The notes beneath the pieces were generated by a model. The model saw only the letters and a list, made by a program, of their open reading frames with translations. It searched no databases and was not told where the DNA came from. Below are positions 1 through 12,232 of a stretch of 64,000 nucleotides of DNA, piece by piece. Positions within the stretch are counted from its first letter, which is position 1. Each line of letters begins with the position of its first letter. Source of the stretch: Culex pipiens pallens. Taxonomy: Eukaryota > Arthropoda > Insecta > Diptera > Culicidae. A program made the translations under genes and the position numbers. The stretch is taken from assembly GCF_016801865.2 (NCBI RefSeq), contig NC_068937.1, positions 67,949,452 to 68,013,451 of the forward strand, in the 5' to 3' direction.

Positions 1-1700
1 TTTGTATTTTTGTATTTTTGTATTTTTGTATTTTTGTATTTTTGTATTTTTGTATTTTTGTATTTTTGTATTTTTGTATTTTTGTATTTTTGTATTTTTG
101 TATTTTTGTATTTTTGTATTTTTGTATTTTTGTATTTTTGTATTTTTGTATTTTTGTATTTTTGTATTTTTGTATTTTTGTATTTTTGTATTTTTGTATT
201 TTTGTATTTTTGTATTTTTGTATTTTTGTATTTTTGTATTTTTGTATTTTTGTATTTTTGTATTTTTTGTATTTTTGTATTTTTGTATTTTTGTATTTTT
301 GTATTTTTGTATTTTTGTATTTTTGTATTTTTGTATTTTTGTATTTTTGTATTTTTTGTATTTTTGTATTTTTGTATTTTTGTATTTTTGTATTTTTGTA
401 TTTTTGTATTTTTGTATTTTTGTATTTTTGTATTTTTGTATTTTTGTATTTTTGTATTTTTGTATTTTTGTATTTTTGTATTTTTGTATTTTTGTATTTT
501 TGTATTTTTGTATTTTTGTATTTTTGTATTTTTGTATTTTTGTATTTTTGTATTTTTGTATTTTTGTATTTTTGTATTTTTGTATTTTTGTATTTTTGTA
601 TTTTTGTATTTTTGTATTTTTGTATTTTTGTATTTTTGTATTTTTGTATTTTTGTATTTTTGTATTTTTGTATTTTTGTATTTTTGTATTTTTGTATTTT
701 TGTATTTTTGTATTTTTGTATTTTTGTATTTTTGTATTTTTGTATTTTTGTATTTTTGTATTTTTGTATTTTTGTATTTTTGTATTTTTGTATTTTTGTA
801 TTTTTGTATTTTTGTATTTTTGTATTTTTGTATTTTTGTATTTTTGTATTTTTGTATTTTGTATTTTTGTATTTTTGTATTTTTGTATTTTTGTATTTTT
901 GTATTTTTGTATTTTTGTATTTTTGTATTTTTGTATTTTTGTATTTTTGTATTTTTGTATTTTTGTATTTTTGTATTTTTGTATTTTTGTATTTTTGTAT
1001 TTTTGTATTTTTGTATTTTTGTATTTTTGTATTTTTGTATTTTTGTATTTTTGTATTTTTGTATTTTTGTATTTTTGTATTTTTGTATTTTTGTATTTTT
1101 GTATTTTTGTATTTTTGTATTTTTGTATTTTTGTATTTTTGTATTTTTGTATTTTTGTATTTTTGTATTTTTGTATTTTTGTATTTTTGTATTTTTGTAT
1201 TTTTGTATTTTTGTATTTTTGTATTTTTGTATTTTTGTATTTTTGTATTTTTGTATTTTTGTATTTTTGTATTTTTGTATTTTTGTATTTTTGTATTTTT
1301 GTATTTTTGTATTTTTGTATTTTTGTATTTTTGTATTTTTGTATTTTTGTATTTTTGTATTTTTGTATTTTTGTATTTTTGTATTTTTGTATTTTTGTAT
1401 TTTTGTATTTTGTATTTTTGTATTTTTGTATTTTTGTATTTTTGTATTTTTGTATTTTTGTATTTTTGTATTTTTGTATTTTTGTATTTTTGTATTTTTG
1501 TATTTTTGTATTTTTGTATTTTTGTATTTTTGTATTTTTGTATTTTTGTATTTTTGTATTTTTGTATTTTTGTATTTTTGTATTTTTGTATTTTTGTATT
1601 TTTGTATTTTTGTATTTTTGTATTTTTGTATTTTTGTATTTTTGTATTTTTGTATTTTTGTACTTTTGTATTTTTGTATTTTTGTATTTTTGTATTTTTA
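1..1700 (+). repeat. Octamer satellite (TATTTTTG)n, about 212 units, cut by window start
   Basis: Almost pure tandem array of the 8-bp unit TATTTTTG. Only four phase slips are visible: an extra T near 266 and near 353, and a missing T near 860 and near 1410. There is one point change (TACTTTTG) near 1661. Because 8 and 3 share no factor, all three forward frames read the same 8-residue Y-F-C-I-F-V-F-L cycle and stay open for over 560 codons. These frames are not genes. The array ends abruptly at TATTTTTATTAAATT. Confidence 0.97.
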
Positions 1701-2420
1701 TTAAATTTGTCAATAGAATATATACTCAATATAACTCAATAGAATATCAGGATGGTCAATTATAACAAAGTTGAAAAAGCCTGGAATCTATTGAAACATT
1801 CAAAAAATTTGCTGGACTTCCAAAAAACGTACTTGTTGAAAAAAACCAGTTTTGCAGGCAGCAACGGTTTTTTTTTAAAGAGATTTCAAAATTACTAGTT
1901 ATCGAAAAATCGAAAAATTAGCTGGATGTACCGAGAAACGTTGCAAGATCAGAAAAGAAATGAGCTAAATCAGCCAAAGGCTGGGTGAATAAAGCGAGCT
2001 TTACTGGCAGCAACGGAGGCTTTTGAAAAAAAAACTTGTAGAAATAGCAGAAAAAGTAGCTATTCTAACCAAAACACCCACCAAGAATAGTGGCAAGGTT
2101 AGCTAAACTAGCTAAAAAGATTTGTTAAGATATCTGGATTCGCAGCCATCAATGGAAAATTTTGAAAATTATTCCTAAAAAACTAGTTGAAATAGCCTAA
2201 AAACTCGCTGGGCTAACCATAAAGCTTGCTAGAATACCTTAAAATCCAGCTAAAATAGCTAACAGACTTTCTGAAAACATACAGCTTTTGAGACTGACAG
2301 CATTTTTCCAGCATACAAATTAGTAAAATTTGCTAACATTTTAGCTAGATTTACTATTTTTTTGACCTAGTTCCAGCTGTCAGATCCAGGATTTTTTTTT
2401 AGGATTTCTAACTAAAAAAA
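1701..2420. other. AT-rich sequence, no gene
   Basis: AT-rich, with loosely repeated fragments such as AGCTAAAATAGCT, GCTAGAAT and TTGAAAAA. It looks like a decayed tandem or transposon-derived region. I see no open frame with coding character. Confidence 0.5.
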
Positions 2421-2537
2421 ATGGTGGTTGAAAAAACAACCAATTTTTTTAGGATTTTTAACCAAATTTTAGTAAGATTCACGATAAACCTTCTTTCCGT
2501 GCAAGGGCACATTTTGGTCCCTGTTATTTGCCCAAGT

Positions 2538-2556
2538 AATACCAAAATTTGGTATT
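2538..2556. repeat. Short palindrome in a MITE-like remnant
   Basis: AATACCAAAATTTGGTATT is a 9+9 inverted repeat around one base. It sits between TTATTTGCCCAAG and CCCGTGTTATTTACCCC, so the wider 2515-2575 stretch is itself loosely inverted (TTATTTGCCC versus GTTATTTACCCC). It resembles the core of a small MITE. No flanking duplication could be fixed. Confidence 0.4.
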
Positions 2557-2566
2557 CCCGTGTTAT

Positions 2567-2716
2567 TTACCCCTGCTCGGGCCGTTCGCTCTGTGCTGAA
2601 CAAGCGTCCTTGCTCAAACTGCCTGGCTTTGCAGGTAGCGCTTCGGAATTCTTTAGCTTCTTCAAATCTGCCGATCCTGCTGGTGAGGACCGCCTCTTTT
2701 TCTTGCCATGAGGCAT
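2567..2716 (-). pseudogene. Small lysine/serine-rich open frame, possible LINE ORF1-like relic
   Basis: Minus-strand frame from an ATG at 2716 to a stop near 2567, about 49 codons. It begins MPHGKKKRRSSPAGSADLKK and is rich in Lys, Ser, Ala and Pro. Composition differs from the AT-rich surroundings and recalls the basic amino-terminal tail of insect non-LTR ORF1 proteins, but no zinc knuckle or other domain follows. The downstream side runs into the palindromic remnant at 2538. The frame is open further upstream to 2914, without recognisable content. A fragment of a mobile-element protein is my best guess; chance cannot be excluded. Confidence 0.25.
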
Positions 2717-2961
2717 TTTTGCACTTTTAAAGCACTTTTCAGGAGCTAATATCCAAGAGTACCGCACTGATCGGTGGTCCACAAAGGAATGCTTGTCTAC
2801 CGATGTTTCCTTCAACATGTAAGATACCGTTGCTTTTCGGTTTCTTTTGCCCTGTCCGTTTTTGCATAACTGTCCAATGTTTATGCAAAAACTTTTGTGA
2901 CATAGGACATTCATCCGGCTACAATCAATTTGTTTCCCGTGCGCTCCTAAAATCGCCTAAA

Positions 2962-3210
2962 CCCTGACTGAAAAGTCCGTCCGACGTCCGTCGTTTGTCG
3001 TACGTGCAATCGTACGACGTCGCACGACAATGTCGTGCGACATTCGCACGAATGTCATACGTTTTTGCACCAAAATGTCGTATTTGTCGTGCGATCGATC
3101 ATCGAAATTGTTCGACATTGTCGTACGACATTCGACCGACGTCGCACGGTTTTGTTATTTAGGATGTCGTGCTATTGTCGTGTGCTGTCATTTAGGAATT
3201 TTTAGGTTAT
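2962..3210 (+). repeat. Left copy of a 250-bp inverted repeat, end CCCTGACTGAAAAG
   Basis: Begins CCCTGACTGAAAAGTCCGTC and is packed with GTCGTACGAC, GTCGCACGAC and related short palindromes. The reverse complement lies at 12233-12480, with only scattered mismatches and both CCCTG ends pointing outward. It looks like a terminal or subterminal segment of a DNA transposon. No target duplication was found next to either CCCTG end. Confidence 0.75.
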
Positions 3211-3965
3211 TTTCGAAATAAAATTCATTTTATTTGTTGTTTTGCTGATTTTTATTGATATCTATTAGTTTTCACTGGCCTGGCACTTTGTTTTCCAAAT
3301 ATTCACTATCACTGCAGTCACAATTTTCCAAATTTCGCTTGATGATGGCCAATCTGGTAGAATTCGTGTGCTGCCCCGTGAGTAGTTCGTTCACCTCCAT
3401 CGCTTTCACTCAGAGGTTGTACTCGGCCGCAAGTTTGTTCTTTTTTTCCAGGTCTTAGTATTGATAATGGCGATTTTGACATTCTCTAAAAATCAAACAC
3501 CACCAACACTTTCATTGTCCTGTTTGGAGACTGTTTGATACAGATCTGAAATGAATTAAATAATAAAAAAAATACTGTAACTAGGGGAACAGCATCTAAT
3601 TCCAGCGTGCCTTTAATGTTGCCATATCAGCACTTTGACATTCAATTACAGCTCATAAAAAGCGTTTTCAACTGAAATCAAATGATAAATCGGCCAATAA
3701 GAAGTGAGCAAGCAATTTTCAATCAAAAGTTTTGAAAAATTAGTTGTTTGAATAGTTAAAATAAGTAAATTGGATGGAGTCAGAAGCGAGTGCTTATTTT
3801 GCTAAACATACGAGAATTTCTCCTATTTGCTACCTGGCGAAAATATTCAAATTATTTAAAATTTCTAGAAGTTAAGAATTTTAGAAATTAAGAATTTCAA
3901 AACATAAGAATTAATAAAATTTAAGAATTGTAGATAATAATTTTGTGTTTGTCAAATTTTCGATT
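3211..3965. other. AT-rich stretch without a gene
   Basis: No supported gene. The last 130 bases contain decayed AATTTAAG/AATTTTAG-type octamers that grade into the AATTTAAT array. Confidence 0.5.
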
Positions 3966-4046
3966 CAATAATTTAATAATTTAAGAATTTAATAATTTAA
4001 TAATTTAATAATTTAATAATTTAATAATTTAATAATTTAATAATTT
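3966..4046 (+). repeat. Short AATTTAAT octamer array
   Basis: About ten units of AATTTAAT, one of them AATTTAAG. It ends where the GAGCAT hexamers of the next dispersed repeat begin. Confidence 0.9.
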
Positions 4047-4595
4047 GAGCATGAGCATGAGCATGAGAGATCACCCATGGTTGCCCCTCCGTTGCTGAAC
4101 AGAACCGTAATATCCTTTCAGCACTAATGACCATAGGCTTCAACAATCTAATGGTGTTTCCCTTATCAACAGCATGTATGAATGCGCTGAAAAGATAAAA
4201 CACCATGATTGCCAAAACTAGATCAGTTGCGAATAGGTAACAGTCATTGGCCACCAACGGCGCCCGCCATGTCAGTTTGTAGACCTCGAGTTTAAGGGAC
4301 GGGATTGTTAGTTAGCGCAGGTTGCTACTAGGGCAGCTGATTTACTCTGTGCTTACACCCCACAAGCGCCAGAAACCTGAAAATTTGTTAGTAGGGTAAG
4401 GTATTTGGTCAGGATTCATCATAGAAGATGATGATGCGACCCAAAATCATAGTGTTTGTTGAAAGGTATTATATCTTATTCTCAAGGCAAACAATCGGAT
4501 GCTGCGGATGAGACATTTCCCGTTTATCGGTTGTTAAGTTTTAAATTAAATGGTTTAATCTTAGACAGCCGACTGTGGAAAGATAGAACCAAAAT
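4047..4595 (+). repeat. Dispersed repeat family with (GAGCAT)n start and CAGCCGRCTG end, copy 1
   Basis: Starts with GAGCATGAGCATGAGCATGA, then a CTCCGTTGCTGAAC block. GTTAGTAGGGTAAGGTAT and GGTCAGGATTCAT lie further in. It finishes with CTTAGACAGCCGACTGTGG and AAAGATAG. The same order of blocks recurs near 25246, 61558 and 62815, and the first part near 34547, always on the plus strand. No protein and no tRNA-like promoter were seen. It is probably a short non-autonomous mobile element of unknown class. Confidence 0.6.
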
Positions 4596-5148
4596 CATTT
4601 ATAATTATAGAATTAAGGATTAAACAGTGTAACTTTTTGAATTGAGATTTTTTTTACGAGTTTTAAATGATTGATGGTTAGTGAGGTACTGATTAACGAA
4701 GCGAACGACGAGTTACGATGTTTATCGAGCTGAAAAGGCATGATAAGTTTTTTTTTGTTGTTGCACACCGACGACGAACGCGAAAAATCCTGCGACCCGA
4801 CGGAACGACATCGCAAATCGGATTCTGCTTCACTTTTCTAAGGGAATAAGGGAAAATCTCCACGGTGTCCTCAAGTTATTTTCGCTTGGAGTTGGATGGT
4901 TTTTGGGAAGGTAAAAGGTCTAGGATACACTCCAAGCAAGAAAAGCAACTAGCGACGCGACGCGTTGTTACTCCAATTCGATTTACCTAATAACATTAAA
5001 AAAATAACTATTTGCTACCCTTATTAACTCCTCTTGGCCGTGCATGTTTGTAATGTTATTACTATATTATTAAAACACAAAAACCTCGACGAACTCAACC
5101 GGCGACGTGCTTTCCGATTCACGGTGCTAAAGGAAAGACTGATTTCAT
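4596..5148. other. Spacer between repeats, no supported gene
   Basis: Mixed composition with one unremarkable 67-codon minus-strand frame (4613-4816). It has no recognisable motif and runs straight into the long AATTTAAT array. Confidence 0.45.
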
Positions 5149-7254
5149 AATTTAATAATTTAATAATTTAATAATTTAATAATTTAATAATTTAATAATT
5201 TAATAATTTAATAATTTAATAATTTAATAATTTAATAATTTAATAATTTAATAATTTAATAATTTAATAATTTAATAATTTAATAATTTAATAATTTAAT
5301 AATTTAATAATTTAATAATTTAATAATTTAATAATTTAATAATTTAATAATTTAATAATTTAATAATTTAATAATTTAATAATTTAATAATTTAATAATT
5401 TAATAATTTAATAATTTAATAATTTAATAATTTAATAATTTAATAATTTAATAATTTAATAATTTAATAATTTAATAATTTAATAATTTAATAATTTAAT
5501 AATTTAATAATTTAATAATTTAATAATTTAATAATTTAATAATTTAATAATTTAATAATTTAATAATTTAATAATTTAATAATTTAATAATTTAATAATT
5601 TAATAATTTAATAATTTAATAATTTAATAATTTAATAATTTAATAATTTAATAATTTAATAATTTAATAATTTAATAATTTAATAATTTAATAATTTAAT
5701 AATTTAATAATTTAATAATTTAATAATTTAATAATTTAATAATTTAATAATTTAATAATTTAATAATTTAATAATTTAATAATTTAATAATTTAATAATT
5801 TAATAATTTAATAATTTAATAATTTAATAATTTAATAATTTAATAATTTAATAATTTAATAATTTAATAATTTAATAATTTAATAATTTAATAATTTAAT
5901 AATTTAATAATTTAATAATTTAATAATTTAATAATTTAATAATTTAATAATTTAATAATTTAATAATTTAATAATTTAATAATTTAATAATTTAATAATT
6001 TAATAATTTAATAATTTAATAATTTAATAATTTAATAATTTAATAATTTAATAATTTAATAATTTAATAATTTAATAATTTAATAATTTAATAATTTAAT
6101 AATTTAATAATTTAATAATTTAATAATTTAATAATTTAATAATTTAATAATTTAATAATTTAATAATTTAATAATTTAATAATTTAATAATTTAATAATT
6201 TAATAATTTAATAATTTAATAATTTAATAATTTAATAATTTAATAATTTAATAATTTAATAATTTAATAATTTAATAATTTAATAATTTAATAATTTAAT
6301 AATTTAATAATTTAATAATTTAATAATTTAATAATTTAATAATTTAATAATTTAATAATTTAATAATTTAATAATTTAATAATTTAATAATTTAATAATT
6401 TAATAATTTAATAATTTAATAATTTAATAATTTAATAATTTAATAATTTAATAATTTAATAATTTAATAATTTAATAATTTAATAATTTAATAATTTAAT
6501 AATTTAATAATTTAATAATTTAATAATTTAATAATTTAATAATTTAATAATTTAATAATTTAATAATTTAATAATTTAATAATTTAATAATTTAATAATT
6601 TAATAATTTAATAATTTAATAATTTAATAATTTAATAATTTAATAATTTAATAATTTAATAATTTAATAATTTAATAATTTAATAATTTAATAATTTAAT
6701 AATTTAATAATTTAATAATTTAATAATTTAATAATTTAATAATTTAATAATTTAATAATTTAATAATTTAATAATTTAATAATTTAATAATTTAATAATT
6801 TAATAATTTAATAATTTAATAATTTAATAATTTAATAATTTAATAATTTAATAATTTAATAATTTAATAATTTAATAATTTAATAATTTAATAATTTAAT
6901 AATTTAATAATTTAATAATTTAATAATTTAATAATTTAATAATTTAATAATTTAATAATTTAATAATTTAATAATTTAATAATTTAATAATTTAATAATT
7001 TAATAATTTAATAATTTAATAATTTAATAATTTAATAATTTAATAATTTAATAATTTAATAATTTAATAATTTAATAATTTAATAATTTAATAATTTAAT
7101 AATTTAATAATTTAATAATTTAATAATTTAATAATTTAATAATTTTTAATTTAATAATTTTATAATTTAATAATTTAATAATTTAATAATTTTATAATTT
7201 AATAATTTTATAATTTAATAATTTAATAATTTAATAATTTAATAATTTAATAAT
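5149..7254 (+). repeat. Octamer satellite (AATTTAAT)n, about 263 units
   Basis: More than 2 kb of AATTTAAT with almost no variation up to about 7140. After that come mixed units (AATTTTTAATTT, AATTTTAT) to 7254. The extreme homogeneity implies recent expansion or assembly-level homogenisation. Confidence 0.97.
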
Positions 7255-7330
7255 TCCAGAGTTTTTTTTGATTAGGTCCTATAAACATATGAAAGACAAT
7301 AGTTTATTGGTCCTTTTCAAAAAAAACTCA

Positions 7331-7660
7331 AGAATTTAATAATTTAATAATTTAATAATTTAATAATTTAATAATTTCATAATTTCTTAATTTCATAATT
7401 TCATAATTTCATAATTTAATAATTTAATAACATAATAATTTAATAATTTAATAATTTAATAATTCAATAATTTAATAATTTAATAATTTAATAATTTAAT
7501 AATTTAATAATTTAATAATTTAATAATTTAATAATTTAATAATTTAATAATTTAATAATTTAATAATTTAATAATTTCATAATTTCTTAATTTCATAATT
7601 TCATAATTTAATAATTTCATAATTTCTTAATTTCTTAATTTCATAATTTAATAGTTTAAT
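7331..7660 (+). repeat. Variant AATTTAAT/AATTTCAT octamer array
   Basis: Octamers AATTTAAT, AATTTCAT and AATTTCTT occur in short blocks, separated from the main array by 76 bp of unrelated sequence. It then dissolves into TTTATTTATT-like sequence. Confidence 0.9.
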
Positions 7661-8181
7661 AATTTATTTATTAAATTATTTAATAATTTATTTATTTATT
7701 TATAATTTTATGATTTTATAAATAACACCGACCAACAAAGTTTCTGCGCAGGTTCAATTCAAGGGGACCCCAAAAACATGTTTACTTTGTACTTTTCAAA
7801 AATTTCAAAAATATTTGGACAGAGCCGAATGGGTTTTCTCCAAAGTTTGTATGGAGAATTAGAGCTGTTCGCTACTCCCACAAACTTCATGCTGCCCCCT
7901 CGAGTTGAGCCAGGTTTCAGAATTTTAGAGTTTTATAATTTTTACTTAATTATTGTAAAATTTTTGAATACTAGAATTCCAGAAGTAAAGAATTTCAGAA
8001 TTTTTGTGTTTGAGATTTAAAAAAAAGTTTTGGCTCGTAGAATTGAACAATTCAAGAATTATTTTTTAAATTATTTAATTGTTTAGAATTTGTGATTGCA
8101 TTAGGTTTGGATCCCCCCTCCTGTCCTCCCCCACGCACATTTCCATCGTCCTCTTTTTTCCTCCCGGCACACCTCCACCGT
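7661..8181. other. No supported gene
   Basis: AT-rich, with decayed AGAATTTCAGAATTTT-type units around 7916-8070. An 80-codon open frame at 7778-8020 has no recognisable motif. Confidence 0.4.
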
Positions 8182-9387
8182 TTAAAAAAACACGACTCAC
8201 CCCAATCCGCTTTCGATCGCAGACCGGTTCCTTCCCGTCCCATCTTCCGGCATGATCCGCCGGGTTAACGATGTTTCACGTTCTCTTCCACCGTCGCGAA
8301 GGCTGAAATCAGGAAGTCTGGAACATAATGTTATGATTTATCCGCTCGCCCACTCCGGCCGGAACTTTCCAGCAAAAAAAGGAACGCAACTTACCAATCA
8401 ACCAGCCAAAATCCTCACGAACCTTTACAACAATATTGTTTTTCTGATTTGATCAAGTCCGAACAAGATCAACTGAAGAGAACTGTCAAACTGTTTGCGT
8501 CGACGATAATCGACGTCGAATTGAAGGTAAATCGATGGAAAAAACAATGTCGAGCATGTCGAGTGTTTGTCGCACGTTTGTCGTCCTTTCGACCAATCGA
8601 TATCGAAACGGTAAAATCAAAACCGTGCGACAACTCGTACGACGTGCGACATTTTTCAAACAGGGAATGTAGACTTCATTTTTCGTGATTTCGTAAGTTT
8701 ATTTGACAGTGTTCATTGGATTCCAATAGGAGCTTTCTAAGCTTTTCATCGTTTATATCGTTTTCAAAGTTTTCAATGCTGGCGACGCCAATGGCTTTCT
8801 ACCTCCCTGTTTGAAAAATGTCGCACGTCGTACGAGTTGTCGCACGGTTTTGATTTTACCGTTTCGATATCGATTGGTCGAAAGGACGACAAACGGACGA
8901 CGAACACTCGACATGCTCGACATAGTTTTTTCGATCGATTTTCCTTCAATTCGACGTCGATTATCGTCGATGCAAACAGTTTGACAGTTCTCTTCAGTTG
9001 ATCATGTTCGGACTTGATTGCAACCGAATCGAACCAGCTGTCGTTACTTTTGGTATTTGGTTTAGGAGCTGATAAGATTTTGGACGATTTTCGACGGATA
9101 ATAGGTAAGTTTAGTTCTAGATTGTGATATTTTTGCTGCCAAAATGTTCCGGCCGGTGTGCGCGAGTGACCGAATCAAAGTGTCTTCCTTGGTGTCTTCT
9201 ATTCCAGATTTCGGTCTTCGTGGCGGTGAAGGAGGACGGGAAATTTGGCGGGTCATTCCGGAAGACAGGACGGGAAGGAACCGGTTTGCGATCGAGGTAG
9301 CGGTTGGTGTTTGGTGTTTTACTTTCCGCGGGAGGTTGCGGCACATACCTGATGAAACTGGTGAGTCATGTTTTAGAAACGAAGTGT
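8182..9387. repeat. 1.2-kb foldback (inverted duplication) with CGTACGAC-rich inner arms
   Basis: Left arm 8182-8669 matches the reverse complement of 8805-9387. The inner 220 bases of each arm are close to identical (GTGCGACAACTCGTACGACG on one side). The outer parts are diverged, but shared blocks such as GACCGGTTCCTTCCCGTCC remain. The 135-bp spacer is bounded by CAGGG on the left and CCCTG on the right. The inner ends (CCCTGTTTGAAAAATG) resemble the outward ends at 2962 and 12480 (CCCTGACTGAAAAG). The region may thus be the facing ends of two related elements rather than one foldback. Confidence 0.75.
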
Positions 9388-10024
9388 GTTTTTGTATTGT
9401 ATTAAATTCAAAACCTCAAAACATCAAAATTGTTATCTAATCGACGTGTTTACCCAATAATTCTAAACTAAAGAAAAATCTAAATTACTAGAATTTAAAA
9501 AATATTCATCACTCAACTGTAAAATTCTAAAGTTTTTCATTCTTAATTTTCAAACTCTAGTATTTCAAAGTTATAGAATGCAAAAATTCGAATACTAAAA
9601 ATTTCTTTAAATTCATGGAATCTAAAAAAAATCTAAATGTCGTTCGTCATATTTAGAATTAGAGTTTAGAATTCAAAAATTCTAAAAATTATGAGTTTAA
9701 AATTCTAAAAATTCTAATATAAATAAATAAATAAATAAATTACAATCAAATTTTGTTTTATAGTTTTATATTTTTAAATTCGAAAAATTCTATTAATTAT
9801 AAAATTAGAAATTTTCAAAAGTCTAAAAATTCTAGAATTCTAAAGATTTTAAGACTTCTTAAAACTCCAGAAATCTTTGAATAACTTTAAGAACTATTAA
9901 CTTTTGCAGTATTTTAAGGATTATACAATGTTAATTTTTTTGAAATTTGGTCTGTCAAATATTAGAAATTTTAAAAATAACGCGAACTGCATTGGATGAT
10001 TTATGAATTTCAGATTTTAAAACT
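9388..10024. other. Decayed octamer-like AT-rich sequence
   Basis: Loose repeats of AATTCTAAAAATT and TAGAATTTAAAA type. They look like an ageing version of the AATTTTAG array that follows. A short AAAT run lies near 9720. No gene. Confidence 0.5.
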
Positions 10025-10986
10025 TTAGAATTTTAGAATTTTAGAATTTTAGAATTTTAGAATTTTAGAATTTTAGAATTTTAGAATTTTAGAATTTTAG
10101 AATTTTAGAATTTTAGAATTTTAGAATTTTAGAATTTTAGAATTTTAGAATTTTAGAATTTTAGAATTTTAGAATTTTAGAATTTTAGAATTTTAGAATT
10201 TTAGAATTTTAGAATTTTAGAATTTTAGAATTTTAGAATTTTAGAATTTTAGAATTTTAGAATTTTAGAATTTTAGAATTTTAGAATTTTAGAATTTTAG
10301 AATTTTAGAATTTTAGAATTTTAGAATTTTAGAATTTTAGAATTTTAGAATTTTAGAATTTTAGAATTTTAGAATTTTAGAATTTTAGAATTTTAGAATT
10401 TTAGAATTTTAGAATTTTAGAATTTTAGAATTTTAGAATTTTAGAATTTTAGAATTTTAGAATTTTAGAATTTTAGAATTTTAGAATTTTAGAATTTTAG
10501 AATTTTAGAATTTTAGAATTTTAGAATTTTAGAATTTTAGAATTTTAGAATTTTAGAATTTTAGAATTTTAGAATTTTAGAATTTTAGAATTTTAGAATT
10601 TTAGAATTTTAGAATTTTAGAATTTTAGAATTTTAGAATTTTAGAATTTTAGAATTTTAGAATTTTAGAATTTTAGAATTTTAGAATTTTAGAATTTTAG
10701 AATTTTAGAATTTTAGAATTTTAGAATTTTAGAATTTTAGAATTTTAGAATTTTAGAATTTTAGAATTTTAGAATTTTAGAATTTTAGAATTTTAGAATT
10801 TTAGAATTTTAGAATTTTAGAATTTTAGAATTTTAGAATTTTAGAATTTTAGAATTTTAGAATTTTAGAATTTTAGAATTTTAGAATTTTAGAATTTTAG
10901 AATTTTAGAATTTTAGAATTTTAGAATTTTAGAATTTTAGAATTTTAGAACTTTAGAATTTTAGAATTTTAGAATTTTAGAATTTT
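10025..10986 (+). repeat. Octamer satellite (AATTTTAG)n, about 120 units
   Basis: About 960 bp of AATTTTAG, with one internal variant (AACTTTAG near 10948). Both flanks contain decayed relatives of the unit. Confidence 0.97.
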
Positions 10987-11520
10987 GAAATTTTTGATTA
11001 GATTATTTTTATTACATTTTTAATGTTTTGATATTTGTTAACTTTAAGAGTTTTTGAATATTTTGAAAATTCGTAATATTTGATATTTTCTAAAATTTTA
11101 ACATTCTGTAATCCTTAAAAATTAATGTTTTATAGTTCCATTGGGTGTGGGGTGTGAGATTGGGTCATACAAATTTCAGCATTTTTGTTTGACCCAATCT
11201 CACCTCTGATGACAGAATGTTACCTCTGATGACGGTTCATAAAATATTTCAAAGAATTTTGAATTTCAAAAAAATTGAAATCTTGAAATTCAAGCATAAG
11301 AACATGAATTTTTTTAGCATTTTTAAATTTCTTGAAATTTTCAAACACGTTTTATGCATTTTTAAATTTTAAGATACATTCATTTTTTTTTTATAGATGT
11401 TTAAACTTTTGAAAAGTCATGCAATTTTTATTTTTTAAGGATTTTTTTAAAATTTAGTATCTTGAAATTTTCATGTTATTATTATTCAAATCTGAATTTT
11501 ATTTATAAATGCTTGCCAAT
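10987..11520. other. AT-rich sequence with a small foldback
   Basis: Mostly decayed AATTTT repeats. At 11150-11205, GTGAGATTGGGTCA pairs with TGACCCAATCTCAC around a short loop, and a CTCTGATGAC block follows twice. A related CCCAATCTCAC plus TGATGATGG arrangement occurs at 30992-31055. Confidence 0.5.
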
Positions 11521-11522
11521 TT

Positions 11523-12141
11523 ATGATTGACGCATCTTTTTTTCAGGCAACAAACGTATTCCAATCAGATCCTGCCGTCCACGTGTGGTCCCGCGTTGCA
11601 TCCGTAGAACCCACGGAAGCAGCCACGTTGTTTCGTACGCATACTCCACAAACCCACATTGTCTCGTATTCCGGTGCAGCCATGCCAAATATACAGATAA
11701 ATCTGTATTATACAGATTTTTTTATCGCAAAAATCACAAAAATCTGTATATACAGATTTTTTAAAAATGATTTAATTTAAAAATTTCAATAATTTAGCAA
11801 TTGAATTATGCTTTAATATGATTAAAAAGCTTAAATCTGTTGTGAAAAGTCTAAAAAATCTTCCATGGCTTCGAATTTAACATGATACAGATAAAATACA
11901 GATTTATTTTTAAGAAAATACAGATTTCCCATAAAATAATCTGGTAACGTTGCTCCGGTGGCCATCAATCCGTCGGAGATCCAAGATTGGCTTCGCATCC
12001 CTGTACAACTTTGATCAGCTCGTCGGGGATCAAAAGTCCAGCATGACCAAAATGCTGCCAGGAGAACACCAATCCAAGCCCGAAGCTGCGGTCAAGGAAA
12101 ATCAAGGAATTTTGAGAAGAATCTGCGATCCGAAAGTTTAA
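11523..12141 (+). pseudogene. Gene-like coding stretch split by an ATACAGATTT MITE-like insertion
   Basis: Two open segments with balanced codon composition flank an AT-rich insert. The first (11523 to about 11690) includes HTPQTHIVSYSGAAMP. The second (about 11945-12141) includes FASLYNFDQLVGDQKSSM and ends DPKV before TAA. An AATAAA-like sequence lies about 45 bp downstream, suggesting a 3' terminal exon. The insert repeats ATACAGATTTTT in both orientations, for example AATCTGTATATACAGATT. The two halves are not in the same frame, so this is a broken gene or a spliced one whose intron is the insert. I do not recognise the protein. Confidence 0.35.
11690..11945. mobile_element. MITE-like insert with ATACAGATTT inverted motifs
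   Basis: About 255 bp, very AT-rich. TACAGATTTTTT occurs repeatedly and in inverted form near both ends. It interrupts gene-like sequence. The exact boundaries and target duplication could not be fixed. Confidence 0.45.
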
Positions 12142-12232
12142 TTGAGTTAAAAAGCTAATATTATTGTGAAATTTTGTGCGTCTGAATAAAAAAAATAAAT
12201 AAAAACAAAACCACATTTTTTTTAACTACAAC

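Noticed and set aside
1..1765. Three overlapping 560-590 codon open frames
   Set aside because: They are the three frames of an 8-bp repeat without stops; the product is only an 8-residue hydrophobic cycle.
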